DNA from: Cohnella rhizosphaerae | GTDB taxonomy: Bacteria > Bacillota > Bacilli > Paenibacillales > Paenibacillaceae | Reading direction: 5' to 3' | Assembly (NCBI RefSeq): GCF_029525575.1 | Contig: NZ_JAPDIA010000003.1 | Coordinates: 186,001 to 250,000, forward strand | Length of the DNA: 64,000 nucleotides | Part shown: piece after piece, positions 29,172-37,642 of the stretch | Numbering within the stretch: position 1 is the stretch's first letter | How the letters are laid out: each line of letters begins with the position of its first letter | The notes under the pieces: model-generated | Seen by the model: only the letters and a program-made list of their open reading frames with translations | Databases searched by the model: none | Told to the model about the DNA's origin: nothing | Translations under genes and position numbers: made by a program

Positions 29172-30461
29172 CTCTACAAAAGTTAAGAGTCAGCAAGCTT
29201 ACCTTTTAGAGCTATAACTGGATTGGGTATCTGCTATAGTCCCATCAGCTGCGAGGAGGACTCGGCTTTGAGACGCTAGGCTCACGAGGTCGGAGAGAAA
29301 GGAAATTGGCGTTGCGGAGACATGGGCGGCTGTACACGGACACTAAGCTTCAGAACAGGCGGTTGTCCACGGGCTGTGGGCAGATCAGTCATAAGCCAGC
29401 TACAGCAGAGTGCCTTACGGACGAGGGGCTACGCTTATCGTGCCCGGGCCTGCCCAAAGGGCATGGGCAACCTACACGCCCTCGTCGGCAAGAGGAAGAA
29501 GGGTACTTGTCCAGCGGCCCGGAGATAAAACAAAGTTTCCAGAAATCGGATAGAGAGATAATACAGAGTACAGTGTCAGTAGGTTCTTTTTTTTGTTGTT
29601 TTTGTTTTTGGGCTTTTGGGCAATGTAGGTTTGTTCCTTCGCCAGCAAGGGGGGGCCAAGGCTGCCCAGAGGTCTTGGGCAGACGTGGGCAGACGTGGGC
29701 AGGCTGGGCAGGCCTGCTCGTGTGGTCGGGGCGCTGTACTTTCAGTTCGGTCTCCTTCTCTGCCGACCGCTGTCGCCGCCCTGCTCCCCCCGGTCATGCC
29801 TGTACGGTTCCGTCGTGTTTTTTGCTCTGCGGTACAATGGCGTTGACGGGTCGCCATGCCGATCTTTATCGCTCACGACCGAGAGTGAGGGCACGGCTTG
29901 CATGGTTCTTGGAGCAATGGCGCTAACGGGACAACGTACCCCTGCTTGGCGTTCCCCGACTTGGTCTGATGTATGCAGCAAGATATCGAATATACACTTC
30001 TCCGATTGGAGTGATTGGATTACATACGCTGACAATCCGATCACGACGGGAGAAGAAGAATAGGGGTAAGGACGCGGCGGACGCGGGTTTGGGGGGCTGT
30101 GACAGGTTGGGAGCAAATTACCTGTTGCAGCCTTTTTTGGGCTTTTCTGTCAACAGCTTGCAAACAAGAAGTAAAGGAAAGTGTTAGCAGGAAGCCAGGA
30201 GCCAGCCACAGTCCGGCGATGGGAACAGGTGGTTGTCGAATGTTCGTGACCCTTGCGTGCGGAGCAAGAGTCCAGCCGCGATTCAGAAAGCATGGATAAA
30301 CCAATACTCCAACCATTACGAACGAAGCAGGACATTATTATCATTCCAAGAATACTTCAAGTACGGCGAATTTACGAAGTTCAAATTTAATTCAGTAATT
30401 AAAATACCACGTGAGCCATGAGGGATAGAGATAGGACTGATTATATATTGGGAGGTTGGAT
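29172..30461. other. 1.3-kb gene-free segment downstream of the AIPR gene
   Basis: No credible protein gene is seen on either strand. The DNA is GC-rich to about 30300, then AT-rich. It holds many short palindromes (GCCCGGGC; TGCCCAAAGGGCA near 29450), a GGGCAGACGT tandem (29676-29705), two like segments CAATGGCGTTGACGGG / CAATGGCGCTAACGGG (29836, 29915), GAACAGGYGGTTGTC twice (29353, 30222) and TTTTTGGGCTTTT twice (29605, 30132). It may encode structured RNA or be decayed mobile DNA. Confidence 0.5.
29992..30063 (+). pseudogene. Remnant of a sulfurtransferase 3' end
   Basis: The frame reads IHFSDWSDWITYADNPITTGEEE then stop. It matches the last part of the sulfurtransferase encoded at 25950-26816 (SWSDWISYEENLVAVGDEE) at 10 of 22 positions, including WSDWI, Y, N, G and EE. 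No upstream homology remains in frame. It looks like a displaced or second 3' end on the far side of the AIPR island. Confidence 0.6.
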
Positions 30462-31247
30462 ATGGACTATATTTACGAAGATGAAACGCTGGCAGTAACC
30501 ATTATCAAAGCGATCCACACTGGCTATATTCCATCTTTGAAGCGACTGCTCGTCGAGAATCCAGGGTTGGCAAGGGCAAGAATTATCGGAAGAGACAATA
30601 GTAACGAAGGCGACAGCTATAGGATGTCTCGAACACTGTTGCATGTGGTGACCGACTGGCCCGGTCACTTTCCAAACGGATCGGCTACCGTGGGAGTGTT
30701 AGTCGAGTTCGGTGCGGAGGTGAACGCTCGTTTCGCGGGTTCGAACACCGAGACACCGCTGCATTGGGCTGCGAGTTCCGATGACATTGAAGTTCTTGAC
30801 GCGCTTCTTGATGCTGGCGCCGACATCGAGGCGCCAGGTGCAGTGATTGCCGGCGGTACGCCACTGGACGATGCAGTAGCGTTTGCACAATGGCATGCAG
30901 CCCGTAGATTGGTTGAACGCGGAGCGGAGATTGCACTCTGGCATGCGGCTGCGCTTGGACAGATGGACGTAATAAAAGCTTATTTCGCCGGGAACACGCT
31001 TTCTGAGAGATATCCTTGGGGAGCAAATCGCGCTTCTCCTCCGAGCAAGGTTACCGTTGCCTTCTGGTGCGCTTGCCACGGAGGTCAGTTGCAGTCTGCA
31101 GAATACCTCCTCGAACAAGGTGCCGAACTGAACTGGATATCCGTCTGGGATGGATTAACTCCACTGGACGCAGCGCAACGTAGTTCTGCTACCGATCTTG
31201 TTCATTGGCTGCAGAGTCAAGGCGCCAAATCTGCCGGCGAATTGTGA
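30462..31247 (+). CDS. Ankyrin-repeat protein
   Basis: A 261-residue protein with four or five ankyrin repeats; the clearest are TETPLHWAASSDDIEVLDALLDAGADIE and GGTPLDDAVAFAQWHAARRLVERGAEI. Such repeats bind proteins. No signal peptide or other domain is seen. ATG 30462 is used because GGGAGG lies 6 bp upstream; TTG 30456 is too close to it. GC content is lower than the neighbourhood, so it may have arrived with the island. Confidence 0.85.
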   Translation: MDYIYEDETLAVTIIKAIHTGYIPSLKRLLVENPGLARARIIGRDNSNEGDSYRMSRTLLHVVTDWPGHFPNGSATVGVLVEFGAEVNARFAGSNTETPLHWAASSDDIEVLDALLDAGADIEAPGAVIAGGTPLDDAVAFAQWHAARRLVERGAEIALWHAAALGQMDVIKAYFAGNTLSERYPWGANRASPPSKVTVAFWCACHGGQLQSAEYLLEQGAELNWISVWDGLTPLDAAQRSSATDLVHWLQSQGAKSAGEL

Positions 31248-31300
31248 AGGAAATTTCCTTACTCGTTGGAGGCTGACCTATGCATGCCGGTAACGTTACA

Positions 31301-31684
31301 TTATCGTCTCGCCGTCCGCGCAAGCAGTGCGCCGAGCGTCGCGCCGTACAGGGCATGAGCGGCCATCCAGTACAGGAACGCGGACCCGTCGGTCAGAATC
31401 GGCGTGCGGTCGGACAGGGCGGAAGTCGGGTACAGGCAGAGTCCGACGGCGAGCCCGACGAAGGTCGCATAACGCGTCATGCGACCAGGCGCTACGCCCG
31501 TGCGGTTCATCCACCAAGACAGGCAGAGACCGAGCGCGACGGAGATCGCCAGATGTATTGCGAATTCTACCCGCTCGGGCATGGAGATTCGGTTGAGGAC
31601 AGGCACGTAGTCCACGTTCAGCAGCAGCGTATAGACGGGCTTCGCGGTCGACCGCTCGACGAGCTTTAAGACGAGACCGAGCAC
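31301..31684 (-). CDS. Small membrane protein, function unknown
   Basis: A protein of 127 residues or more with about four membrane helices (AIHLAISVALGLCLSWWMN, YATFVGLAVGLCLYPTSAL, LYWMAAHALYGATLGALLA). Upstream in the same frame the codons still read like a helix (ITRSIAKTVYAGAVSGIVLG), with GAGGTG before them but no normal start codon; a lost base or a rare ATA start is possible. I do not recognise the family with confidence; it is somewhat like YagU-type inner-membrane proteins. Confidence 0.6.
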   Translation of the reverse strand: MLGLVLKLVERSTAKPVYTLLLNVDYVPVLNRISMPERVEFAIHLAISVALGLCLSWWMNRTGVAPGRMTRYATFVGLAVGLCLYPTSALSDRTPILTDGSAFLYWMAAHALYGATLGALLARTARR

Positions 31685-31745
31685 GATGCCGGATACAGCG
31701 CCCGCATATACCGTTTTCGCGATTGATCTGGTTATGACGGATCAC

Positions 31746-32002
31746 CTCGGGTATGGCATGAACGGTGAAGCGCTTGCGGCACTGCTCCGATCGCCAGCAT
31801 AAGCATCCTTGCCTACACTAAGCTTAGCATAGCAACTTAAAAAATGTTAAAGGCATTTAACTGACGGAAAGAGGGATTCGCAAACCGGGTTTAACGAGGT
31901 TTATCCGAGTCTATCGCGGCTTAACGACAGGAACTTATGTGTTGTGGTAGTCGTTCCTTTCGCGAAGGTTCCCATGTCCAAGCAGAGCGATCGATCCGAA
32001 AT
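31746..32002. other. Gene-free gap before the hydrolase promoter
   Basis: No gene is seen. Short repeated words (GGTTTAACGAGGTTTATCCGAG) occur near 31890. The right end leads into the twin operator. Confidence 0.4.
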
Positions 32003-32057
32003 GGTTGACGCGTCAACCGAATGGTGTTATTTTGACATTATGGTTGATATATCAACC
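32003..32057 (+). promoter_or_regulatory. Twin 16-bp palindromic operators around a promoter
   Basis: GGTTGACGCGTCAACC (32003-32018) and GGTTGATATATCAACC (32042-32057) are perfect palindromes with the same outer bases and flanks (AT before, GAA after), centres 39 bp apart. TTGACG inside the first and TATTTT at 32028-32033 form a -35/-10 pair with 17-bp spacing, so the second site lies at the transcription start. A MarR- or TetR-type repressor is expected; its gene is not adjacent. Confidence 0.75.
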
Positions 32058-32073
32058 GAAGGGGGGTCATTCC

Positions 32074-33036
32074 ATGAGCAAGCCGTTTACTGAAGCTGCC
32101 GCTATTCCGATTGGCGATTCCACGCCCGTCATGACTTTTAGCCCCGTGGTGCTGTCGGTTCCGGGCCGTGTCGTAGATCTGGAGATCAAGGTCTCTGCGC
32201 CCGCGACTGGGAGCGGCCTGCCCGTGATTCTATTGTCGCACGGCCACGGGCCTTCGAACTTCGTGTCCTCGCTGCATGGCTACGCGCCTCTTGCAAACTT
32301 CTGGGCTGCTCACGGTTTTGTCGTGATCCAGCCAACGCACTTGGACGCGAAAATGTTGGGCCTGCGCGAAGCGGAAACCCCGGAGGCCCCGTTGTATTGG
32401 CGGTCCCGAGCGGAGGACATGCGCTTCATCCTTGATCGCCTCGACCAGATCGAGGCTGCCGTACCGGGGCTCGGTGGACGCATGGACAGGAGCCGGATCG
32501 CCGCGGTCGGACATTCGTTAGGCGGGCATACGGTAGGCATGCTGTGCGGTCAGGACGTAACGGATCCGGTCGACGGGAAAGCAGTGAACCTGCTCGACCC
32601 GCGTATCAAGGCCGGTGTCCTGTTGGCCGCCCCGGGCAGAGGCGAAGACCTCGCCGCGTTCGCATCGAAGCATTACCCGGTACTGGGATCAACTAGCTTT
32701 GCAAATATGACGACGCCGGCGTTAATCGTCGTAGGCGAGAACGACTGGAACCCCAGATTCTCGGATCGCAAGGATTGGCGTTCGGATGCGTATGATCTGA
32801 GCCCCGGTCCGAAATGCAAGTTGACGCTGTTCGGTGCGGAGCACGGGCTTGGCGGGGTTGCCGCGTACGACGCGGCGGAGACAACCGACGAGAACCCCGA
32901 GCGTGTGGCTGCGCTGCGAGCCCTCGTCTGGTCCTATCTCCGCACGGCGCTCTACCCGGAGGACGCTGCCTGGTCCCAAGCATGTGCCGCGCTGAAGAAC
33001 GCACCGAATCCGCCAGGCATTATCGAATGCAAATGA
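32074..33036 (+). CDS. Alpha/beta hydrolase, chlorophyllase / PAF-acetylhydrolase-like
   Basis: A 320-residue cytosolic serine hydrolase. The nucleophile elbow is GHSLGG (AAVGHSLGGHTVGML), the oxyanion region LSHGHGPSNF, the likely acid Asp is in VVGENDWNP and the catalytic His in FGAEHGLGG. Loop and length fit dienelactone-hydrolase/PAF-acetylhydrolase relatives. It is preceded by GGGGGG and twin palindromic operators, so it is probably induced by a small ligand, perhaps an ester it cleaves. Confidence 0.85.
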   Translation: MSKPFTEAAAIPIGDSTPVMTFSPVVLSVPGRVVDLEIKVSAPATGSGLPVILLSHGHGPSNFVSSLHGYAPLANFWAAHGFVVIQPTHLDAKMLGLREAETPEAPLYWRSRAEDMRFILDRLDQIEAAVPGLGGRMDRSRIAAVGHSLGGHTVGMLCGQDVTDPVDGKAVNLLDPRIKAGVLLAAPGRGEDLAAFASKHYPVLGSTSFANMTTPALIVVGENDWNPRFSDRKDWRSDAYDLSPGPKCKLTLFGAEHGLGGVAAYDAAETTDENPERVAALRALVWSYLRTALYPEDAAWSQACAALKNAPNPPGIIECK

Positions 33037-33124
33037 AGATGTGAAGCCAAAGAAAAGCCGGGACAGCCGCCATTCCGGCAGCCATCTCGGCTTTATTTAA
33101 TTCAAAGAGCGATCCCCCCCGTCA

Positions 33125-34359
33125 TTAATCGACTAAAGCCTGCAACAGCGGTCGATCCTGCAAATACAGCGCCAGGTCGGGACTGTGCCCTTCGACGATG
33201 TCCTGGACGATAAGCTTGGCCAGCAGTTGACTGTATACGGTCCCGTTGTCGCCGTAGGCGAGCAAGAAGTAGCTGTTCGGATATTCCTCGTACTTCCCGA
33301 TGATGGGCAGACCGTCCGTCATGCCGCCGTAAAAAAGCCGCAGAATAGAAGGCCGGCTCTACCCGAATGTCGGGGAACAGGCGGTTGAACGCGGCAAGCA
33401 GCATATCCTTCTTATGGAGCAGCTTGCTGTCCCGACGCTCGGGATAAGCTGTATTTTCGTCCAGGCCGCCGACGATGATTCGGTTGTCGACCGTCGTTCG
33501 CACATATAAATACGGGCGTGCGGTCTCCCACAGCAGCGTTCTGTTGTACCAGGATGACAGGTCTGCCACAGGTTGGGTCGTCACGGTGTAGGTGCTCACG
33601 AAAGAGGCTTGCTTCTCTTTGCGGATCTCCATATTCTCATAGCCGGCCGCAAAGATGACATGGCGTGCGTTGATTTCGCTCCCCGTCTTCGTCGTGACGA
33701 TCATGCGCTGCCGCTGCCGGTCGTAATGATGGCCGTTCATCCCGCTATGTTCATAGACGCGTACCCCTCGTTTCGTCGCATATTGAAATAACGCATGGGT
33801 GAATTTGTACGGATTCAGCTCGCCATCGTCATAGGAGTAGATCGCTGCGTCTCGGCCGAACGGATACTTTTCTTGGATTTGCGCGCGATTCCAGAAGTCG
33901 ATCTGGATGCCATGGCGCTTGATGAATTCGTATTCGTTTCGCAATCGGTCGATGTCCTCGGGGCAGCTCGCGGCATAAAGCGTGTCTCTGCGCCGGAATT
34001 CGCAATCGATATCCACGCTTCGGGAGGCAGCCTCGATCTCGTCGATGGCTTCTTTGAGCAGCTTCAGGTGCCGTCCGACGTATGTCTCCCCGAAGGTGTG
34101 GACCAGAGCGGTGAACATCTTCTCCCCCGAATATTGAATGATCGCGGTGTTCGTGCTCGTGCTGCCTCCGCCGATGCGCCCTTTTTCCAACACAACGACA
34201 TCCAGTCCGCTGCCGGCCAGATAATACGCGCACTGCGCGGCAGAACTTCCGCCCCCGATGACGACCACATCGCAAGAGAGATCCTCCTCCAGGGAGGGAA
34301 AGGATGGGGCTTCGGGGGAAGGTGGTCGGCCAATAATAGGTTCCCGTTTGCAAGTTCAT
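33125..34359 (-). CDS. FAD-dependent amine/amino-acid oxidoreductase (DAO family), two frameshifts
   Basis: About 411 residues. N-terminus MNLQTGTYYWPTTFP leads into the FAD-binding loop VVVIGGGSSAAQCAYYLAGSG with the acidic residue in VVVLEKG. The end has FYGGMTDGLPIIGKYEEYPNSYFLLAYGDNG, the second FAD-contact region. One extra base at 34314-34318 (coding strand C run) and one at 33331-33336 (T run) break the frame; both repairs give standard family sequence. ATG 34359 follows GGGAGG. Substrate is unknown; similar proteins oxidise glycine, sarcosine or gamma-glutamylputrescine. It is divergent from the staygreen gene. Confidence 0.86.
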
Positions 34360-34507
34360 GGCGTACCTCCCGGCAGTAAGAATTCTATGTATACGATATC
34401 CAGAATTGTCCTGCGCATACATCGGCAACGAATCGCAGCGACGGCACACGCCTACGTCCATTCGCGCATAGGATTCAGTAAACATGGAATGGATGGGAGC
34501 GGGTAAG

Positions 34508-35044
34508 ATGCGCGAATTCGACCCGGATAAGGTATTCGTACAGTACAGAAGCGGTATATGCCCTGCGACTCCTGTCGTCCCCAGAAGGTATACGCTCACC
34601 CACTCGGATGCGACGGGCGATTTATTTTTAACCATTGGCGCCTTTTATGCCCGGGATCGGATCAATGCCATGCGGGACGAGGTGTTGAGCGAATGGAAGC
34701 CGGCGGGAGCCTGCGTGCGTAACGTCTCGTGCGTCTACCTGGATAACGGCGAAATCGGGGAAGAGGCGGCGGCACGACGCAACGAAGTATTTAGACGCGA
34801 ACTGCCCCTGGCCCTGACCGCCATCCGATATGGCGACCGGTTTTTATTCGACCGATGCCCCCGGCTCGATGCAGCGCCGATCATCGTCCGATTCGAGTCT
34901 GCCTATCCCCGGTATGCCGGACAGGAATATTGGGGCACGTTCAACGATTATAGGACGGACGATATCGGGGGAGGTCGTGTGCCGGAGCGATTGAACCTCT
35001 TTACGTCTTGCCGTCTCGTTTCTGTTCGTTCCTCCGGCGGGTAA
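34508..35044 (+). CDS. Staygreen-family protein
   Basis: A 178-residue protein matching the staygreen family: FDPDKVFVQYR, RRYTLTHSDATGDLFLTIG, MRDEVLSEWKPAG, RRELPLALTAIRYGDRFLFD and YWGTFNDYR. Plant members act on chlorophyll (Mg-dechelatase); bacterial homologues occur in Bacillota without chlorophyll and their role is not settled. ATG 34508 follows GGGAGCGGG. The last 25 residues do not look conserved. Confidence 0.85.
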   Translation: MREFDPDKVFVQYRSGICPATPVVPRRYTLTHSDATGDLFLTIGAFYARDRINAMRDEVLSEWKPAGACVRNVSCVYLDNGEIGEEAAARRNEVFRRELPLALTAIRYGDRFLFDRCPRLDAAPIIVRFESAYPRYAGQEYWGTFNDYRTDDIGGGRVPERLNLFTSCRLVSVRSSGG

Positions 35045-35067
35045 TAGAGCCAAAAGGAGGAGCTGCC

Positions 35068-36155
35068 GTGCCGCATGCGAAGTTTTTTCGAATCATTCTC
35101 AGCGTTATTTTTGTGCTGCTGGCGATCTTTCTTCTCTTCCTGGATCGCTTCATGTTCGCGCCGATCGTTCGGATGTTCGAAATTTTGATTTTGCCGATCT
35201 CGCTGTCCGGATTTCTCTATTACCTCCTCCGCCCGATCGTCGGCTTTTTTACATAACCGGGGGGATGAAGCGTTGGCTTGCCGTCACGCTGCTGTATCTG
35301 GTGTTCGCAGGGTTAATTGCCCTGTTCATCTGGCTGGTGTGGCCGACGCTGCGCGATCAGACGAATAACTTTATCAACAGCGCGCCCGAAGTCGTGGAGG
35401 ACCTGAGCGATCAGGTTCAAGATAAGACTGAAGACGGGGGCGTAGTCTCCTCGGTCCTGCCGAAGTCTATCGATTTGGAAACCCGGATGTCGGAGTATGC
35501 CCAGAAGGCCGCCGCCTGGGCTTCTACGTACCTGACGAACATCATTTCCGTCATTTCCCGTGCCGTCGTGCTGATCGGAGTCGTGCCGGTCATCCTATTC
35601 TTTATGCTGAAGGACGGACGCAAGCTGGAGGATTCCCTCTTATATCTGGTGCCGCGCAAGTACAAGGCCGAAGGGCGTGCGGCCCTGTCGGAGATCGACG
35701 AAGCGCTCGGTTCGTTCATCGTCAGCCGGGTCGTGCTGAACATCATTCTCGGCGCGCTCATGTATGTCGGCTTCCTGTTCATCGGGCTTCCGTACGCGCT
35801 GCTTCTGGTGCTGATCTCCGTCGTGCTGAACTTTATTCCGTACATCGGCGCGATTATATCGGCGATCCCGATCCTCGTGGTCGCTTTTATGGAATCCCCC
35901 ATGATGGCGCTCTGGTCGCTGCTCATTATTCTGGCCGCGCAGCAGATCCAGGACCATATCCTGACGCCGATCATCTTCGGGAAAACGATGGCGATTCATC
36001 CGGTTACCATCATTGTGCTCCTGCTGCTTGGCGGCGATCTCGCGGGCGTGCTGGGTATGCTGCTCATTATTCCGGCCTATATCGTCGTTAAAATTTTGCT
36101 GACGCACATTTACAAGCTTTTCTTTCAGGAGAAAGTGGAAGAGATCGTGGAATAG
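35068..36155 (+). CDS. AI-2E family / UPF0118 membrane transporter, two frameshifts
   Basis: An eight-helix membrane protein of about 361 residues. N-terminal helices (ILSVIFVLLAIFLLFL; ILILPISLSGFLYYLLRPIV) are followed by a break at T run 35245-35250 and G run 35259-35264; one base fewer in each joins FLHNRGMKRWLAVTLLYL. Then an extracytoplasmic domain (LRDQTNNFINSAPEVVEDLS) and helices with LNFIPYIGAIISAIP and AQQIQDHILTPIIFGK, diagnostic for the family, which exports AI-2-like signals or acts as Na+/H+ antiporter. GTG 35068 follows AAAAGGAGG. Confidence 0.88.
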
Positions 36156-36188
36156 CGGAGCCGTCCCCTGCCCTTTGCAACAAGGGAG

Positions 36189-36217
36189 TGGACGATCCGC
36201 TTTTATGCGTATATACT
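36189..36217 (+). promoter_or_regulatory. Predicted promoter of the marR-like gene
   Basis: TGGACG at 36189-36194 and TATACT at 36212-36217 are 17 bp apart. The inverted repeat at 36237-36257 lies just downstream. Confidence 0.45.
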
Positions 36218-36236
36218 TAGGTAAGTTATTTAATTA

Positions 36237-36257
36237 GTTACCAAAGTATTTGGTGAC
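36237..36257 (+). promoter_or_regulatory. Inverted repeat, likely MarR operator
   Basis: GTTACCAAA and TTTGGTGAC form a 9-bp inverted repeat (one mismatch) with a 3-bp centre, 27 bp before the marR-like start. A similar half site (GGTAAG) lies further upstream. Autoregulation is likely. Confidence 0.5.
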
Positions 36258-36284
36258 TTATGTACCTCGCGAGGAGTGAACGGA

Positions 36285-36767
36285 TTGTCCAATGAGCAAA
36301 AGGCGATCGCAAAGCAGTTAATGGAATCGTACTTTCAATCGCAAGTGAGCGGCAACATGATGCAGAACCGCGCGGTATACAATCAGAAGCCGGGCGAGAT
36401 CATGGTTCTCTACTTCATCAGTATGAATGTCCGGGATGGGGATGCGGGACTGATGGTGTCGGAGATCAGCGGAAAACTGAATGTGACATCGCCGACGATC
36501 ACGCAGCATATCAACAGTCTGGAAGCGCAGGAGCTGGTCAGCCGTCATGCCGATCCCGCCGATCGGCGGGTCGTCAGAATCCGGCTTACGGAGCAAGGAA
36601 AAGCGTATATCCAGCGCATTAACGAAGCCCGCCTTAACATGTTCGTCGATCTGGTCAACCATCTTGGCGAGGAAGAGAGCAAGCAATTCGCCGATCTGAT
36701 GAAAAAAGCCTCGGAATATATGCTCAAGCAACAGGCGTTATACATTCGAAGCTTCTCTGCGGAGTAA
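36285..36767 (+). CDS. MarR-family transcriptional regulator
   Basis: A dimeric winged-helix regulator of 160 residues. The recognition part is MVSEISGKLNVTSPTITQHINSLEAQELVSR, and the wing is DPADRRVVRIRLTEQG. TTG 36285 is preferred to GTG 36276, because GAGGAG then lies 8 bp ahead. It is followed at 26 bp by an SDR gene in the same direction, which it probably controls together with itself. Confidence 0.9.
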   Translation: MSNEQKAIAKQLMESYFQSQVSGNMMQNRAVYNQKPGEIMVLYFISMNVRDGDAGLMVSEISGKLNVTSPTITQHINSLEAQELVSRHADPADRRVVRIRLTEQGKAYIQRINEARLNMFVDLVNHLGEEESKQFADLMKKASEYMLKQQALYIRSFSAE

Positions 36768-36793
36768 TGGAATGGAAGGAAGGGGAAACGGTT

Positions 36794-37556
36794 ATGAAAT
36801 ATACGGTAATTACGGGAGCCAGCTCGGGAATCGGGTATGAAGCGGCGCTTGCTTTTGCGGCTCGCGGAAAGAACTTGATCCTGGCAGCCCGCAGGACGAA
36901 GGAACTGGAAAGCTTAAAGTTAAAGGTGGCCGACCTGAACCCGGACCTGGACGTCGTCCTTCGGACGGTCGACTTGTCCGTTGCCGCCGAGGTTTATGAA
37001 TTTTACGATAGCCTTGCGGATTATCCGATCGAGACCTGGATCAACAATGCAGGAGCCGGAAGCTTTGCGCCCGCCGGGCAGCAAAGTTTAACGAAAGTGA
37101 CGGCGATGCTTCGCCTGAACGTCGAAGCTTTAACCGTTCTTACGACGCTTTATGTCCGCGATTACGCCGATGTCGAAGGGACGCAGATCATCAATGTTTC
37201 TTCGGGAGGGGGGCTACCAGATCGTCGGCAATTCCGTGGCCTACTGCGCCTCGAAGTTCTATGCAAGCGCCTTTACGGAAGGCGTCGCGCAGGAATTGAA
37301 GGAACGCGGCGCAGCGCTGCGGGCCAAAGTGTTGGCCCCCGCGGCGACGGCGACTGAATTCATCAAGAGCGCTTTGGATTTAGAAGCTTTTCATTATGAA
37401 GGCGTCGTTCCGAAGTTCCATACCGCCAAAGAAATGGCCGGGTTGATGTTGGATCTTTACGACAGCGAGAAAGTCGTTGGCATCGTGAACGGAAGTACGT
37501 ACGACTTCGAGTTGAGAGATCCGATCTATCCGTATGTCGGGAGGGCGACAGGGTAG
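36794..37556 (+). CDS. Short-chain dehydrogenase/reductase, frameshifted
   Basis: A Rossmann-fold NAD(P)-dependent oxidoreductase of about 254 residues. It has TGASSGIGYEAALAF (cofactor loop), NNAG, INVSS with catalytic Ser, and YCASK with catalytic Tyr and Lys. The frame breaks at G run 37208-37213; five G joins VSSGGG to YQIVGNSVAYCASKFY. ATG 36794 was chosen since it starts right at MKYTVITGASSG. Sits in an apparent marR-SDR operon. Confidence 0.88.
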
Positions 37557-37570
37557 CATAAAAATAATAA

Positions 37571-37613
37571 AACGCCTCCTACCCACTTCACCGTGGAATA
37601 GGAGGCGTTTTTG
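37571..37613. terminator. Bidirectional intrinsic terminator
   Basis: An 11-bp perfect stem (AACGCCTCCTA/TAGGAGGCGTT) has T on one side and A on the other, so it can end the SDR transcript on the plus strand and the SLH-protein transcript on the minus strand. Confidence 0.9.
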
Positions 37614-37642
37614 TTAATGCTTCTGCTGTAATCGAAATCCCT

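Noticed and set aside
29306..29926. 206-codon open frame downstream of the AIPR gene
   Set aside because: No ribosome site, odd composition (many Arg, Cys, Gly) and no family resemblance; the region is better seen as non-coding.
29172..30400. Group II intron
   Set aside because: I looked for the GTGCG 5' end and a domain V hairpin and for a reverse transcriptase gene; none was convincing.
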